Assembly (NCBI RefSeq): GCF_024543085.1
Contig: NZ_JANHNZ010000002.1
Span: 310,001 to 374,000 of the forward strand
Origin: Granulicatella seriolae
GTDB taxonomy: Bacteria > Bacillota > Bacilli > Lactobacillales > Aerococcaceae
Length of the DNA stretch: 64,000 nucleotides
Direction: 5' to 3'
Below are positions 30,170-40,231 of the stretch, one piece after another. Every line of letters starts with the position of its first letter. Position 1 is the first letter of the stretch. A model generated the notes under the pieces. That model ran no database searches. It saw only the letters and a program-made list of their open reading frames with translations, and had not been told where the DNA came from. A program made the translations under genes and the position numbers.

Positions 30170-30982
30170 CTATAAGTCTTCTAAGTCTGCATCAAACTCA
30201 TCATAGCTGCCACCATTTGCATTCGCTGTAGCTGGGCTAAGATTGTATTTAGGTGATAATTGTAAATAAACAATAGCAATGACTAATCCGATAATTCCTA
30301 GTGCAATCAAGTTCAAGTCTGAGATTGCTGCAAACGCAAATCCTAGGAAGAAGAATGGCATTAATTGTTTGGTTGCAACCATATTGATAACCATTGCATA
30401 CCCGACAACTACGATAAATCCACCGGCAACAGATAAGCCCATTGTCAACCATTCTGGTAATGATGTTAAAGCAGTTTGAATAGCTGAAGGAGGCATTAAG
30501 AATAATAGAGATACTGGAATAGCAATACGTAAACCTTGAATACCTAAACTGAATAAATGCATACGACCTACACCCTTGATATCGCCAACTTCAGCATATC
30601 TATCAGCTTTATGAACGATACCAACAACGATTGTACGGGCAAAAATTGTTAAAACTTGTCCTGCTGCCGCTAGAGGAATTGCAATTGTAATTGCTGTTTC
30701 ACGTTCAACACCTGAAGCAATCACTAAAACGGTAGATGCTACTGATGCTAAAGCCGCATCCGGTGCTAAAGCTGCCCCGATATTCATCCAACCTAGAGCT
30801 AACAATTCTAAAGCTCCACCTAATAGAATTCCTGTAGTAATATTTCCAAGTAGTAATCCTGTTATAGTACAAGCAACTAAAGGACGGTGTGTTTGAAATT
30901 CATCTAACACACTACCGCAGCCTGCTACGAAAGCATAAGCTACAACTAAAATAATCTGAATAAAATTGACTGACATTGACAT
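30170..30982 (-). CDS. manY: PTS mannose-family IIC component
   Basis: Integral membrane sugar-translocating subunit of 270 residues, seven or more hydrophobic segments, with the family features AGCGSVLDEFQTHRPLVACT and GGALELLALGWMNIGAALAP. The ATG at 30982 follows AGGAGG. Together with IID makes the permease fed by phosphate from IIA and IIB. Confidence 0.93.
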   Translation of the reverse strand: MSMSVNFIQIILVVAYAFVAGCGSVLDEFQTHRPLVACTITGLLLGNITTGILLGGALELLALGWMNIGAALAPDAALASVASTVLVIASGVERETAITIAIPLAAAGQVLTIFARTIVVGIVHKADRYAEVGDIKGVGRMHLFSLGIQGLRIAIPVSLLFLMPPSAIQTALTSLPEWLTMGLSVAGGFIVVVGYAMVINMVATKQLMPFFFLGFAFAAISDLNLIALGIIGLVIAIVYLQLSPKYNLSPATANANGGSYDEFDADLEDL

Positions 30983-31005
30983 GCTTTTTCCTCCTGATAC
31001 TTAGT

Positions 31006-31506
31006 TTATTTTAAGAAGCCTTTGTTCTTAAGAATTGAAATCATATCTTCTTTCTTATCCGCAATAACCTTACGTGCTTCTAATTCAATTCCTTTTGATG
31101 CTAAATAGTCAAAAGCATCTGCATCTGCTTGGTCAACGGCAATAGCTGTTGTAACCATTTGTTTGCCTTCTGAATAGCTCATACCACCAATGTTGATAGA
31201 CTTAAGGTCTACACCACCATCAACTACACGTTTTACATCGTGTGGGTTGGTAAACAGTAACATTGCCTTAAAAACATCATACTTTGGATTGGTCCAGATT
31301 TCTGTTAATTTGTCAACAGTGATCACGTTAACACCAACACCAAGAGGGGCTGCTTGTTTTAATAATTTTTTACGAAGTTCATCTTTTGCTACAGCATCAC
31401 TCACGACTAGAATACGGTTGATTCCAGTTGCTTTAGTCCAGCTAGTGGCTACTTGTCCGTGAATTAAACGGTCATCAATTCTTGCTAAGCGTACATCCAT
31501 TGTCAT
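31006..31506 (-). CDS. PTS mannose-family IIB component
   Basis: Phosphocarrier of 166 residues (separate from IIA, as in levE). The phosphorylated histidine lies in RIDDRLIHGQV (about residue 16). Its ATG overlaps the IIA stop codon by four bases (ATGA), indicating translational coupling. Confidence 0.92.
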   Translation of the reverse strand: MTMDVRLARIDDRLIHGQVATSWTKATGINRILVVSDAVAKDELRKKLLKQAAPLGVGVNVITVDKLTEIWTNPKYDVFKAMLLFTNPHDVKRVVDGGVDLKSINIGGMSYSEGKQMVTTAIAVDQADADAFDYLASKGIELEARKVIADKKEDMISILKNKGFLK

Positions 31507-31916
31507 AGTAAATCATCATCCTCTTCTTCTTGTAATTCAAATGCAACAATTCCGTATTTTCCTGCTTCCACCACTTGTGTCGTCACAGCTTCCAACGAGT
31601 TATTTCTCATACCATACAATTCGATTAGCATACCTAGGTTGACACCGGCTACCAATCCAACTGTTTCATCTTCCACTGCAAGCTGTGTAGCAGCGTTGTA
31701 TGGTGACCCACCAAATAAATCCACTAAGATAAGTGTTTCATTTCCGGGTGCTCTTTCAGCCAAGATTTCTTTGTACCTCGCTAAAAGGTCTGCTGGTCCT
31801 TGACCAGGAACAAAAGTAACTGCATGAACATCCTCTTGTTGACCAAAGATCATGTAAGATGAGTTCACGACTTCCTGGGACATTAGTCCATGTGTTGCGA
31901 CAATAATTTGTAACAT
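31503..31916 (-). CDS. PTS mannose-family IIA component
   Basis: Phosphocarrier of 137 residues (separate IIA, as in levD). Active histidine in VATHGLMS (about residue 9); the second conserved segment is LVDLFGGSPYNAA. First gene of the operon; its ATG at 31916 has AAGGGGG and lies about 19 bases after the predicted sigma-54 transcription start. Confidence 0.92.
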   Translation of the reverse strand: MLQIIVATHGLMSQEVVNSSYMIFGQQEDVHAVTFVPGQGPADLLARYKEILAERAPGNETLILVDLFGGSPYNAATQLAVEDETVGLVAGVNLGMLIELYGMRNNSLEAVTTQVVEAGKYGIVAFELQEEEDDDLL

Positions 31917-31944
31917 TTTTTCATTCCCCCTTCACTATTCCTAT

Positions 31945-31960
31945 AGCAAAGTCCGTGCCA
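31945..31960 (-). promoter_or_regulatory. Sigma-54 (-24/-12) promoter of the PTS operon
   Basis: Minus-strand TGGCACG-N4-TTGCT (TGGCAC at 31955-31960, GC of the -12 at 31946-31947) is a full match to the sigma-54 consensus. rpoN and the sigma-54 activator levR are the next two genes upstream, which supports it strongly. Confidence 0.93.
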
Positions 31961-32014
31961 ACTTTTTTAGGTCGGCAATAAAGATTGATCTTATGCAATT
32001 CTTAAACAATAGAA

Positions 32015-32069
32015 AAACACACTATCGATACACTAATTGGAATAAATTTAGTGTATCGATAGTGTGTTT
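32015..32069 (-). terminator. 22-base perfect palindrome: levR terminator and possible activator site
   Basis: Arms 32015-32036 and 32048-32069 pair perfectly (ACACACTATCGATACACTAA within), with an 11-base loop and a T-run on the minus strand after levR. Its centre lies about 107 bases upstream of the sigma-54 start, where an upstream activating sequence would be expected. Confidence 0.8.
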
Positions 32070-32107
32070 CTGTATTAGCTGACTTTCTGTATCGTTTTTT
32101 TAGAAGT

Positions 32108-34942
32108 TTAGCCCATATAGTTTCTAACCAAATACATTTGTTCTACACTTGGGATACAGATGTTTAGCTTTTCTTCCAGAATTTGGTTTTCTTTCAAAAT
32201 GGCTTGATGATACTCTTGGTAGTATCGGTTATCTTGTTCTTGCCGCTCAATTGGTAGTGGTAGAGATTCTCCTTGAATACTCCGCTCAATCATCTTTGCT
32301 AGATGTAATATCATGGCTAGTTTAAAGCCACCTGTATGATGGACATGAACCCGATTGTCAACATTATTGACATAGTTCATAAGAAGATCGACCAACTTAT
32401 GTGGGTTCAAGAAGATACAGTGTTCGCTTAAGTAGCCCAAACAAAGCTCTCTAGTCAAGTTAATCTCTTCTGCCCCATCAAAGTTAATGCCTTCATTCAT
32501 CATGTCTATGATAACCCGCTTGGCTTCTTGACTAAAGATCATTTCCATGGAAATGTAAGGTAATGAAGTATCCACGCAAGTAATTCCCGTTGTAAAGGCA
32601 ATCTTATAGGTTTCTTTCAAACTGGCTAACTGCTCTTTTGCTTCTAAAACAGAGAGGGTGATTAGCTTGACCTCTAACGAGAAATCAGTCCCCATAAGTT
32701 GCTCAATCCGCTCACTCAAAGCCTGCGCAGAGCCTTGCCCAGTTGAACAAACTGCAACAATCGCTATTGGACGCTCATCTTCAGTCGAAGTTTCTAAGAC
32801 ACCTTGATCAATAATAGTGCTAGATTGAATAGCATAACCACTAAATCGTCTTAATTCCCGAGAAATAACAGGTAGAGGTTGGTTAGATATTTGGGTTTTC
32901 CTAGCTGCTTCCAACAAGAGCGGTGTTGATACCATATCATGGGTTTCAACCGCCATGCACAATTCATTTTGCAACTGCTCGCCAAACATTCGTAAGGAAC
33001 CCATGTCGCAAAAATAGAGAACGCCATTTCCTTTATCTACTTTTTTCAAGGCATGCTTGACCTGTTCATAAGCCACTTTTGGTGAAATGGTTAAGGGCAT
33101 GTTGACAGCTTCAATATTGGTACTTTGCAATAATTCTTTGACCACATCCACCATACCAGTGGCGACGTCATTTCCATGGCAAGCTACCACTATGCCAACA
33201 CTTTCGCTTGGTAGGTCTTTACCGCTCAAGGAGATGAGCAGCATGGTGAGATAATCAACTTCTACTTCAGGCACGCGAATGCCTAGTTGTTCCTCAATGA
33301 GGTCCTTGATTAAAATAGCGCATTCCGTTTCCTTTACATAGGTAGAGACCACTTCACGAACATGTTGGTTATTCTTGTTGGCTACTGTTTTGGATTCGGA
33401 GCGACTGATAAAAGAACTGATATGCAGACTCATAGCGTATAAAAATTTACTAGAAAAAACTTGGTTAAGGTAGTCTTCTGCCATTTTTTGGATAGACATA
33501 CTGAGTTGAATAATGGACTCATCTACAATATCTGCCAAGTTGCTTTGTTTGTAAGAATATAGTGTATCCTTGTAAAAAGCCTTAAGGTGCAAGTCAATAT
33601 CGGTTGATAGGAAGTCATTGATTTGTTGCTCACTCATGCCATCGTTTTTCATCATGGCTAGTTTGTCGCCTATTATCTCATATAAGTTATAAGGAAGCTC
33701 ATAGGTATCACCGTTAAGGTCCATGGTGAAGTCGTCATAAGACAGTACTAAAGTTTTGTCCAACAATATTTTGAGTGAGTTGGTTTTCTCACGGTCTTGT
33801 GCAATCTCGTAATACCCATCCTCCAACAAACTTCTAAAGTCATTAAAGGTAATGTGAATAGTATTGGGATCACTAATACTCATCAAGAAGCCTTTAGCGC
33901 AAATGGTTTGGATATGGGACTTGAGCTGACCAATATTGCCATAGGTGACCGAACCGATCAGTGCTTTAATAACATCTTCTTCTACGATGAGATTCTTTTG
34001 CACTCGTTTAGCTTCTAAAGTGAAGAGGAACTTAATCAGTAACACTTGCTCACTAACTTCTCGCTCACTAAATGGCGGCAACTGAATAACAATCGGAATC
34101 CGTCTTAGGAAAGTGGATAAGAGACTAGACTTTGGGTCTTCAGTTGTTGCACAAATAATCCGTACACTTGCCGTTTCCACTACACTGGTCTCACCCATTT
34201 TGCGGTAGCTACCAGTATCCATAAAATAAAAGAGCATTTCTTGAGCTTCTGGTGGAAGGCGATGAACTTCATCAAGAAAGAGTATGGTGTCGTTCGCAAT
34301 AGCTAAGAGCCCATCTTTTTCCTGCTCCGCCCCTGTGTAAGCTCCCTTGACATGCCCAAAAAGATAAGATAAGAGCAATTGCGGGTTGTGGGCATAGTCC
34401 GCACAGTTGAGAACCACCATTTCACAGTTTTCTGCCAAGACACCTTGGCTTTGTGCATACTGGAAAATGGCATTGGCGAAAAATGTTTTCCCCGAACCGG
34501 TCGGACCGATAATCAAGGTGTTTAAGCCTCGCGGCGGGTAGAGGACGGATGCCTTGGCCTGCTCAATCTGAGTTTTCAAACTACCATGCCGACCAATCAT
34601 ACGGTCAAAGATAGCCCCTGTGTTGACTTCCTTCGCCAGACTAGGTGAATTTGGCTTTGCTAACTTTTCAAGACTAGCATCCTTGTAGGACACGGTTCTT
34701 TTTTTAGCATCAGGGCGCATAACCACCTTGGCATCGCTGTAGCGAACTGGACGTGTTTGTGTTTTTTCGAGTTTGCCTTCTTGGCAGAGTTGGTTTAAAT
34801 CCTTAGAAACATTGCTTCGTAAAAGCTGCAATTCGTCCGCAATCTCTTGCGTGGTTACGCCTAGCTGCCCAGTAAGTTCGTCAACTTGTGTGGAATGTGA
34901 TTTTTGACAGACATAGCTATAAATACGTTCAATTCGTTTCAT
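32108..34942 (-). CDS. levR: Sigma-54-dependent PTS regulator, LevR/ManR type
   Basis: Activator of sigma-54 promoters, controlled by PTS phosphorylation. The 944-residue protein has, in order: N-terminal winged HTH (about 1-65), AAA+ domain with Walker A GPTGSGKT (about 145-152), GAYTGA (the sigma-54-contact GAFTGA motif with Tyr) and Walker B ILFLDEVH, a PRD-type region, an EIIA-mannose-like domain (IVVACHGNDVATG), an EIIB-like segment and a second PRD (VHVHHTGGF). Starts 26 bases after rpoN; next downstream is the PTS operon it is expected to activate. Confidence 0.95.
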   Translation of the reverse strand: MKRIERIYSYVCQKSHSTQVDELTGQLGVTTQEIADELQLLRSNVSKDLNQLCQEGKLEKTQTRPVRYSDAKVVMRPDAKKRTVSYKDASLEKLAKPNSPSLAKEVNTGAIFDRMIGRHGSLKTQIEQAKASVLYPPRGLNTLIIGPTGSGKTFFANAIFQYAQSQGVLAENCEMVVLNCADYAHNPQLLLSYLFGHVKGAYTGAEQEKDGLLAIANDTILFLDEVHRLPPEAQEMLFYFMDTGSYRKMGETSVVETASVRIICATTEDPKSSLLSTFLRRIPIVIQLPPFSEREVSEQVLLIKFLFTLEAKRVQKNLIVEEDVIKALIGSVTYGNIGQLKSHIQTICAKGFLMSISDPNTIHITFNDFRSLLEDGYYEIAQDREKTNSLKILLDKTLVLSYDDFTMDLNGDTYELPYNLYEIIGDKLAMMKNDGMSEQQINDFLSTDIDLHLKAFYKDTLYSYKQSNLADIVDESIIQLSMSIQKMAEDYLNQVFSSKFLYAMSLHISSFISRSESKTVANKNNQHVREVVSTYVKETECAILIKDLIEEQLGIRVPEVEVDYLTMLLISLSGKDLPSESVGIVVACHGNDVATGMVDVVKELLQSTNIEAVNMPLTISPKVAYEQVKHALKKVDKGNGVLYFCDMGSLRMFGEQLQNELCMAVETHDMVSTPLLLEAARKTQISNQPLPVISRELRRFSGYAIQSSTIIDQGVLETSTEDERPIAIVAVCSTGQGSAQALSERIEQLMGTDFSLEVKLITLSVLEAKEQLASLKETYKIAFTTGITCVDTSLPYISMEMIFSQEAKRVIIDMMNEGINFDGAEEINLTRELCLGYLSEHCIFLNPHKLVDLLMNYVNNVDNRVHVHHTGGFKLAMILHLAKMIERSIQGESLPLPIERQEQDNRYYQEYHQAILKENQILEEKLNICIPSVEQMYLVRNYMG

Positions 34943-34968
34943 TTTCTTCTCCTTTTTTCCTTTCCCGC

Positions 34969-36348
34969 CTATCTTTGTTTGCGTCCTTGTGAGGAGGCAA
35001 TGCCTAGTTCCTCACGGTATTTGGCAACAACTCTGCGTGATAGTTGATACCCTTCTTTTTCAAGTTGAATTTGTAATTTTTGATCGGATAAGGGTTTTTG
35101 CTTGTCTTCTTGGTCTATAAGTTGCTTAATCAGCTGATGTACCTCAGATAATTGTTTGTTTTCTTGTCCCTCTTGATGGGCTGTTTTACTAAAGAGCGAA
35201 GCCAGCCTCAGCATGCCAAAAGAGGTATAGATATACTTATCCTTGATGGCTCGGCTGACGGTGGAGCTATGAATTTTACAGATTTCTGCCACATCTTGTA
35301 GACGCATGTCCTGTAAGTGGGCACCATTTGACAGGAAGTAGTTTTTTTGGATGGTTACTATGGCTTCCATGACCTTTAATAGGGTTTCTTCTCGTTTGTT
35401 CAGGCTGGCTATAAGGGCTTGGTATTCTGACTTATGGTTTTTGAGGTAGTCTTGTACTTCTTGGTCATGGGCGGATTCTTTGAACATGCGGTTATAGTAG
35501 GATTGATTAAAGGAAATCTGTCCCTTTTGCCCACCATGGTAAATGGTTTTGAAGTCTCCGTCTTCTTTGTAAATGGTTAGATCTGGGATAATATAGGCTT
35601 TGGATTCCTCGAATTGGTTGCGGTAGAGGCTCATTGGACTAGTGGACAGTCGTTTGTAATAGGTTAGTAAGTGGTTTATGTCTGCCACATCTACCTGTAA
35701 GCTGTCAGCAATGAATGAGAATTCTCGTTTGGTTAGGGCTTCAAAGTAGGACTCGACGACAAGGTAGGCTAGGTCTGGCGCTTGACTATCTTGTTCAATT
35801 TGTAAGAGCCAGTATTCTTGTAATCCTTGACAGGCAATTCCTGCTGGGTCTAAATTTTTTAACAGTTCCAGTGCATCACTTAAAAGGACTTGGCTAACCT
35901 TTAGTTGATTGGACAAATCAGCAGGTGACAGCTTAATGTAGCCATCATCGTCAAGGTAATCCAGCAAATCAATCATCAAACGGCGAATGTCCCCATCTCG
36001 GTAGCAGAGAATTTGATGAAGGAGGTGATCTCTAATGGTGATGATTGGTCTATCTGCCAAGGTATCGAATAGGGATAGTTCTCCTAGGTTACTATTTTCT
36101 TCTCGGCTCAGGTCATAGATGTTTTCCAACGATTCCATTGGTGAATCAGCTAGTTCAATGAAGGGATTCCCCTCCATTTGTTCTACTAAATAATCTTGTA
36201 GAGCGTCTTGTGCCAACTCCAACATATGTAAGGATCGCATTTGTTGCTGATTCATCATCTTTTGAGTTTGGGATTGGTCGTGTTTTGCTTGGTGACTTTG
36301 TTGCTTTTGTATGCTTTGTCCTAAACTTGTACCAAATGTCTGCTTCAT
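34969..36348 (-). CDS. rpoN: RNA polymerase sigma-54 factor
   Basis: Alternative sigma factor for -24/-12 promoters. The 459-residue protein has the Gln-rich N-terminal activator-interacting region (QKQQSHQAKHDQSQTQKMMN), the core-binding domain and the C-terminal HTH with RpoN box near SRRVVAKYREELGI. The ATG at 36348 follows AAAGGAGAAAGG. Together with levR and the PTS it makes a self-contained sigma-54 module. Confidence 0.96.
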   Translation of the reverse strand: MKQTFGTSLGQSIQKQQSHQAKHDQSQTQKMMNQQQMRSLHMLELAQDALQDYLVEQMEGNPFIELADSPMESLENIYDLSREENSNLGELSLFDTLADRPIITIRDHLLHQILCYRDGDIRRLMIDLLDYLDDDGYIKLSPADLSNQLKVSQVLLSDALELLKNLDPAGIACQGLQEYWLLQIEQDSQAPDLAYLVVESYFEALTKREFSFIADSLQVDVADINHLLTYYKRLSTSPMSLYRNQFEESKAYIIPDLTIYKEDGDFKTIYHGGQKGQISFNQSYYNRMFKESAHDQEVQDYLKNHKSEYQALIASLNKREETLLKVMEAIVTIQKNYFLSNGAHLQDMRLQDVAEICKIHSSTVSRAIKDKYIYTSFGMLRLASLFSKTAHQEGQENKQLSEVHQLIKQLIDQEDKQKPLSDQKLQIQLEKEGYQLSRRVVAKYREELGIASSQGRKQR

Positions 36349-36430
36349 AGCCTTTCTCCTTTCAATCTAGTCTAGTGTATTTTAACACACAATAGTGTAT
36401 TGTGCATCTAGTGTGTTGCTTTTAAGTAAT

Positions 36431-36697
36431 CGAGTCTCCAGACCAGCTATCGGAAATGAGAACGGTGGCACCGCCGTGAGCCTTGGTCTCACTGGCTTAG
36501 CTGTCTACGTGGCTGTAATCGGCTGAAGCCGAAACATCCACTGTGCGTCAGCTATGCTATACACCGTTCTGTACGGATAGATTTCTGGGGAACTATTTTA
36601 TTTTGTTGCCATTTGGACTTTTTGCCCAGCCCCAAACATCCACTGTACGCCAGTTATGCTTTACACCGTTATTTCCGACAGCTGGTCTGGAAACTCT
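36431..36697 (+). repeat. Dispersed structured repeat, composite copy R5
   Basis: Left arm 36432-36457 (GAGTCTCCAGACCAGC) pairs with the far right arm 36672-36697 (two mismatches). Inside are two right halves in a row: the first (about 36528-36631) ends with an arm like R8's (CTGTACGGATAGATTTCTGG) and the outer end GGACTTTTTGCCCAGCCCC; the second (36632-36697) is the proper partner. This looks like recombination between two copies. Confidence 0.85.
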
Positions 36698-36756
36698 GGT
36701 GAGTTAAGAAACTACTTGAATTCGTTCTTTGGACTGGTTACAATGTTGGCGAGAAT

Positions 36757-36861
36757 ATATTTATACAATCCTAGCAGGGAACAGCTTGTATAAATTGTAT
36801 TTTTATTCAAAAAAAGTACTTAAAGCAACATCCCTATGAATGTTAACCCTAAGTACCTTTT
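36757..36861 (-). other. Non-coding stretch with two inverted repeats upstream of rpoN
   Basis: ATTTATACAA and TTGTATAAAT (about 36759-36797) form a 10-base inverted repeat of unknown role. At 36808-36861 AAAAGTACTTA and TAAGTACCTTTT flank AACAT/ATGTT, making a bidirectional terminator-like hairpin with T-runs on both sides. I see no gene from 36349 to 37028. Confidence 0.6.
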
Positions 36862-36938
36862 TTATTTTTAGTTTCTAATTTTGATTTCTACTAAAAACTA
36901 CCATATTGGTTGTTGATAGCTCCAATCTGATAAAAACT

Positions 36939-36995
36939 AGAGTCTCCAGATAATCTGCCACCGTTCTCATTTCTGACAGATTATCTGGGGACTCT
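36939..36995 (+). repeat. Core-less remnant R6 of the dispersed repeat, serving as groEL terminator
   Basis: Arms AGAGTCTCCAGATAATCTG (36939-36957) and its partner 36977-36995 pair with one mismatch; between them only CCACCGTTCTCATTTCTGA remains of the core. On the minus strand a TTTTT run follows, 34 bases after the groEL stop, so it can act as the groESL terminator. Confidence 0.85.
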
Positions 36996-37028
36996 TTTCT
37001 AGTTAGTAATTGACCTTATTACTTACCT

Positions 37029-38944
<1,916 letters not shown>

Positions 38945-38974
38945 AATCGATTCCTCCAATATATAGTTTACGAA

Positions 38975-39001
38975 TTAGCACTCATACTCTTCAAGTGCTA
39001 A
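38975..39001 (-). promoter_or_regulatory. CIRCE element (HrcA operator)
   Basis: TTAGCACTC-N9-AAGTGCTAA, one mismatch from the consensus, placed directly after the predicted groES transcription start. Indicates heat-shock control by HrcA. Confidence 0.95.
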
Positions 39002-39011
39002 GCACAAGATA

Positions 39012-39040
39012 ATAATAATCAAAATTGGTTAGAAATGCAA
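39012..39040 (-). promoter_or_regulatory. groESL promoter
   Basis: Minus strand -35 TTGCAT (39035-39040), 17-base spacer, -10 TATTAT (39012-39017); the start falls just before CIRCE. Confidence 0.75.
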
Positions 39041-39109
39041 GAAAAAATACTTGCCCACCTAGAGCTAAACCGTTATGATAAGTTACAGATACAAGAGAGA
39101 GGACTAAAC

Positions 39110-39325
39110 ATGACTAGAAACAGATTCTTTTTACATACCTTTACACAATTTGCTATGGGGTTCTTTTTCACCTACCTAGCAACCCTATCTGTGGCAAGTT
39201 CAGGTTGGAATATCATCAGCTTTTTCTGCTGCTTTTTCGCCACCAACACCATCGTAACAGCCCTCAAAATGGTGCTAACCTACCGCGTCTTGCGCCGAAT
39301 TCAGAAAGAGGCTGAGAAAGAGTAG
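39110..39325 (+). CDS. Small membrane protein of unknown function
   Basis: A 71-residue protein with two hydrophobic segments (about residues 9-27 and 32-52) and a basic, charged C-terminal tail (YRVLRRIQKEAEKE). The ATG at 39110 is preceded by GAGAGG. It is divergent from groES and ends in a bidirectional terminator. The two-span layout with a basic tail resembles the streptococcal DUF3272 small proteins, but I cannot confirm this. Confidence 0.6.
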   Translation: MTRNRFFLHTFTQFAMGFFFTYLATLSVASSGWNIISFFCCFFATNTIVTALKMVLTYRVLRRIQKEAEKE

Positions 39326-39377
39326 TTTTTTGTTGCAAATAATATTATAAAAGATTATAGAAAATGTTGAACATGCT

Positions 39378-39424
39378 AAAAACTCCCGAAAGTCTTGTAA
39401 TTATACAAACTTTTGGGAGTTTTT
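39378..39424 (+). terminator. Bidirectional terminator
   Basis: AAAAACTCCCGAAAG (39378-39392) against CTTTTGGGAGTTTTT (39410-39424), with A/T runs both sides; ends the small membrane protein gene and the isomerase operon. Confidence 0.85.
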
Positions 39425-39432
39425 TCTGAGTC

Positions 39433-40224
39433 TTAAGGCTCGAAATCTTGCCAAAGAGTTGGGTTAGCTTGTGGATTAGTGACAAAAGTAAAAAGTTCTC
39501 GATCCCCTTCGTACTGGGTATAAATTGGAACACCACTTTTAAGTCCGAACTCTGGATATTCTCTAGCCTTCTGTAAACAAATATTAGGTGCTTTATAAGA
39601 CTCATTTTTAGTCCATGATATCTTATCTTCTACATCCAAGATTGGGAAATATGCTAATCCCCCATGAGACCGCACTTCTTCATAATCAAAACCATAATCT
39701 CGAATACACCAAGCACCAAACGACATGTTTTGGTTTGGATTGGCATTGACTGTATAATGAGCCCAAAAAGGTGGAACGATAACAAGATCCCCAACACCAG
39801 CGTAGACAGCAAAGCACTTGCCCGGATTATCCTTGGCACTTTCCTGCATATAAATAATCGCTTCTCCTGACCAAATCTCATAAACTTCTGGTGTAGATGA
39901 GCCACAAGAAGCTGAAACCGAGTGAATATGCCCTTGGCTACGAACTGGCTCCTGGCCAAATCTACCTTTTGAATAAATAACTGCTCCATATAACAAGGAA
40001 CGATTTATCAAATCTTTTAAATCCCTTTTTTTGCCAACATCCATTGCAATTGCATAAGGAATTTCAGGACCGTTGCTATTAGCATTTCTTAAACTTTTTC
40101 GAATGTCATCCATACGCCTTCGTTCAACCTCGAGACCAAAAGTCTCTTCCCCATATTCAAACATCATCTTCTCTTCATCAACTCTTATATCAAACCCTGG
40201 ATAAAAATTCAACTTTATCACCAC
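39433..40224 (-). CDS. Cupin-type glucose-6-phosphate isomerase
   Basis: Predicted metal-dependent interconversion of glucose-6-phosphate and fructose-6-phosphate (cupin GPI family). The 263-residue protein shows metal-ligand pattern SQGHIH, VYEIWSGEA and VPPFWAHYTV in the central cupin. The frame begins with GTG at 40224, but AGGTGG sits so close that the TTG at 40212 is an equally good start. It follows the phosphomannose isomerase gene by 7 bases. A second, shorter cupin isomerase is encoded at 42975-43535, so the two may act on different sugar phosphates. Confidence 0.75.
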   Translation of the reverse strand: MVIKLNFYPGFDIRVDEEKMMFEYGEETFGLEVERRRMDDIRKSLRNANSNGPEIPYAIAMDVGKKRDLKDLINRSLLYGAVIYSKGRFGQEPVRSQGHIHSVSASCGSSTPEVYEIWSGEAIIYMQESAKDNPGKCFAVYAGVGDLVIVPPFWAHYTVNANPNQNMSFGAWCIRDYGFDYEEVRSHGGLAYFPILDVEDKISWTKNESYKAPNICLQKAREYPEFGLKSGVPIYTQYEGDRELFTFVTNPQANPTLWQDFEP

Positions 40225-40231
40225 CTAATAC

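Noticed and set aside
36364-36392. Promoter-like TTGTGT-N17-TAGATT before rpoN
   Set aside because: Transcription would begin within the Shine-Dalgarno sequence, so it is unlikely to be the working promoter.
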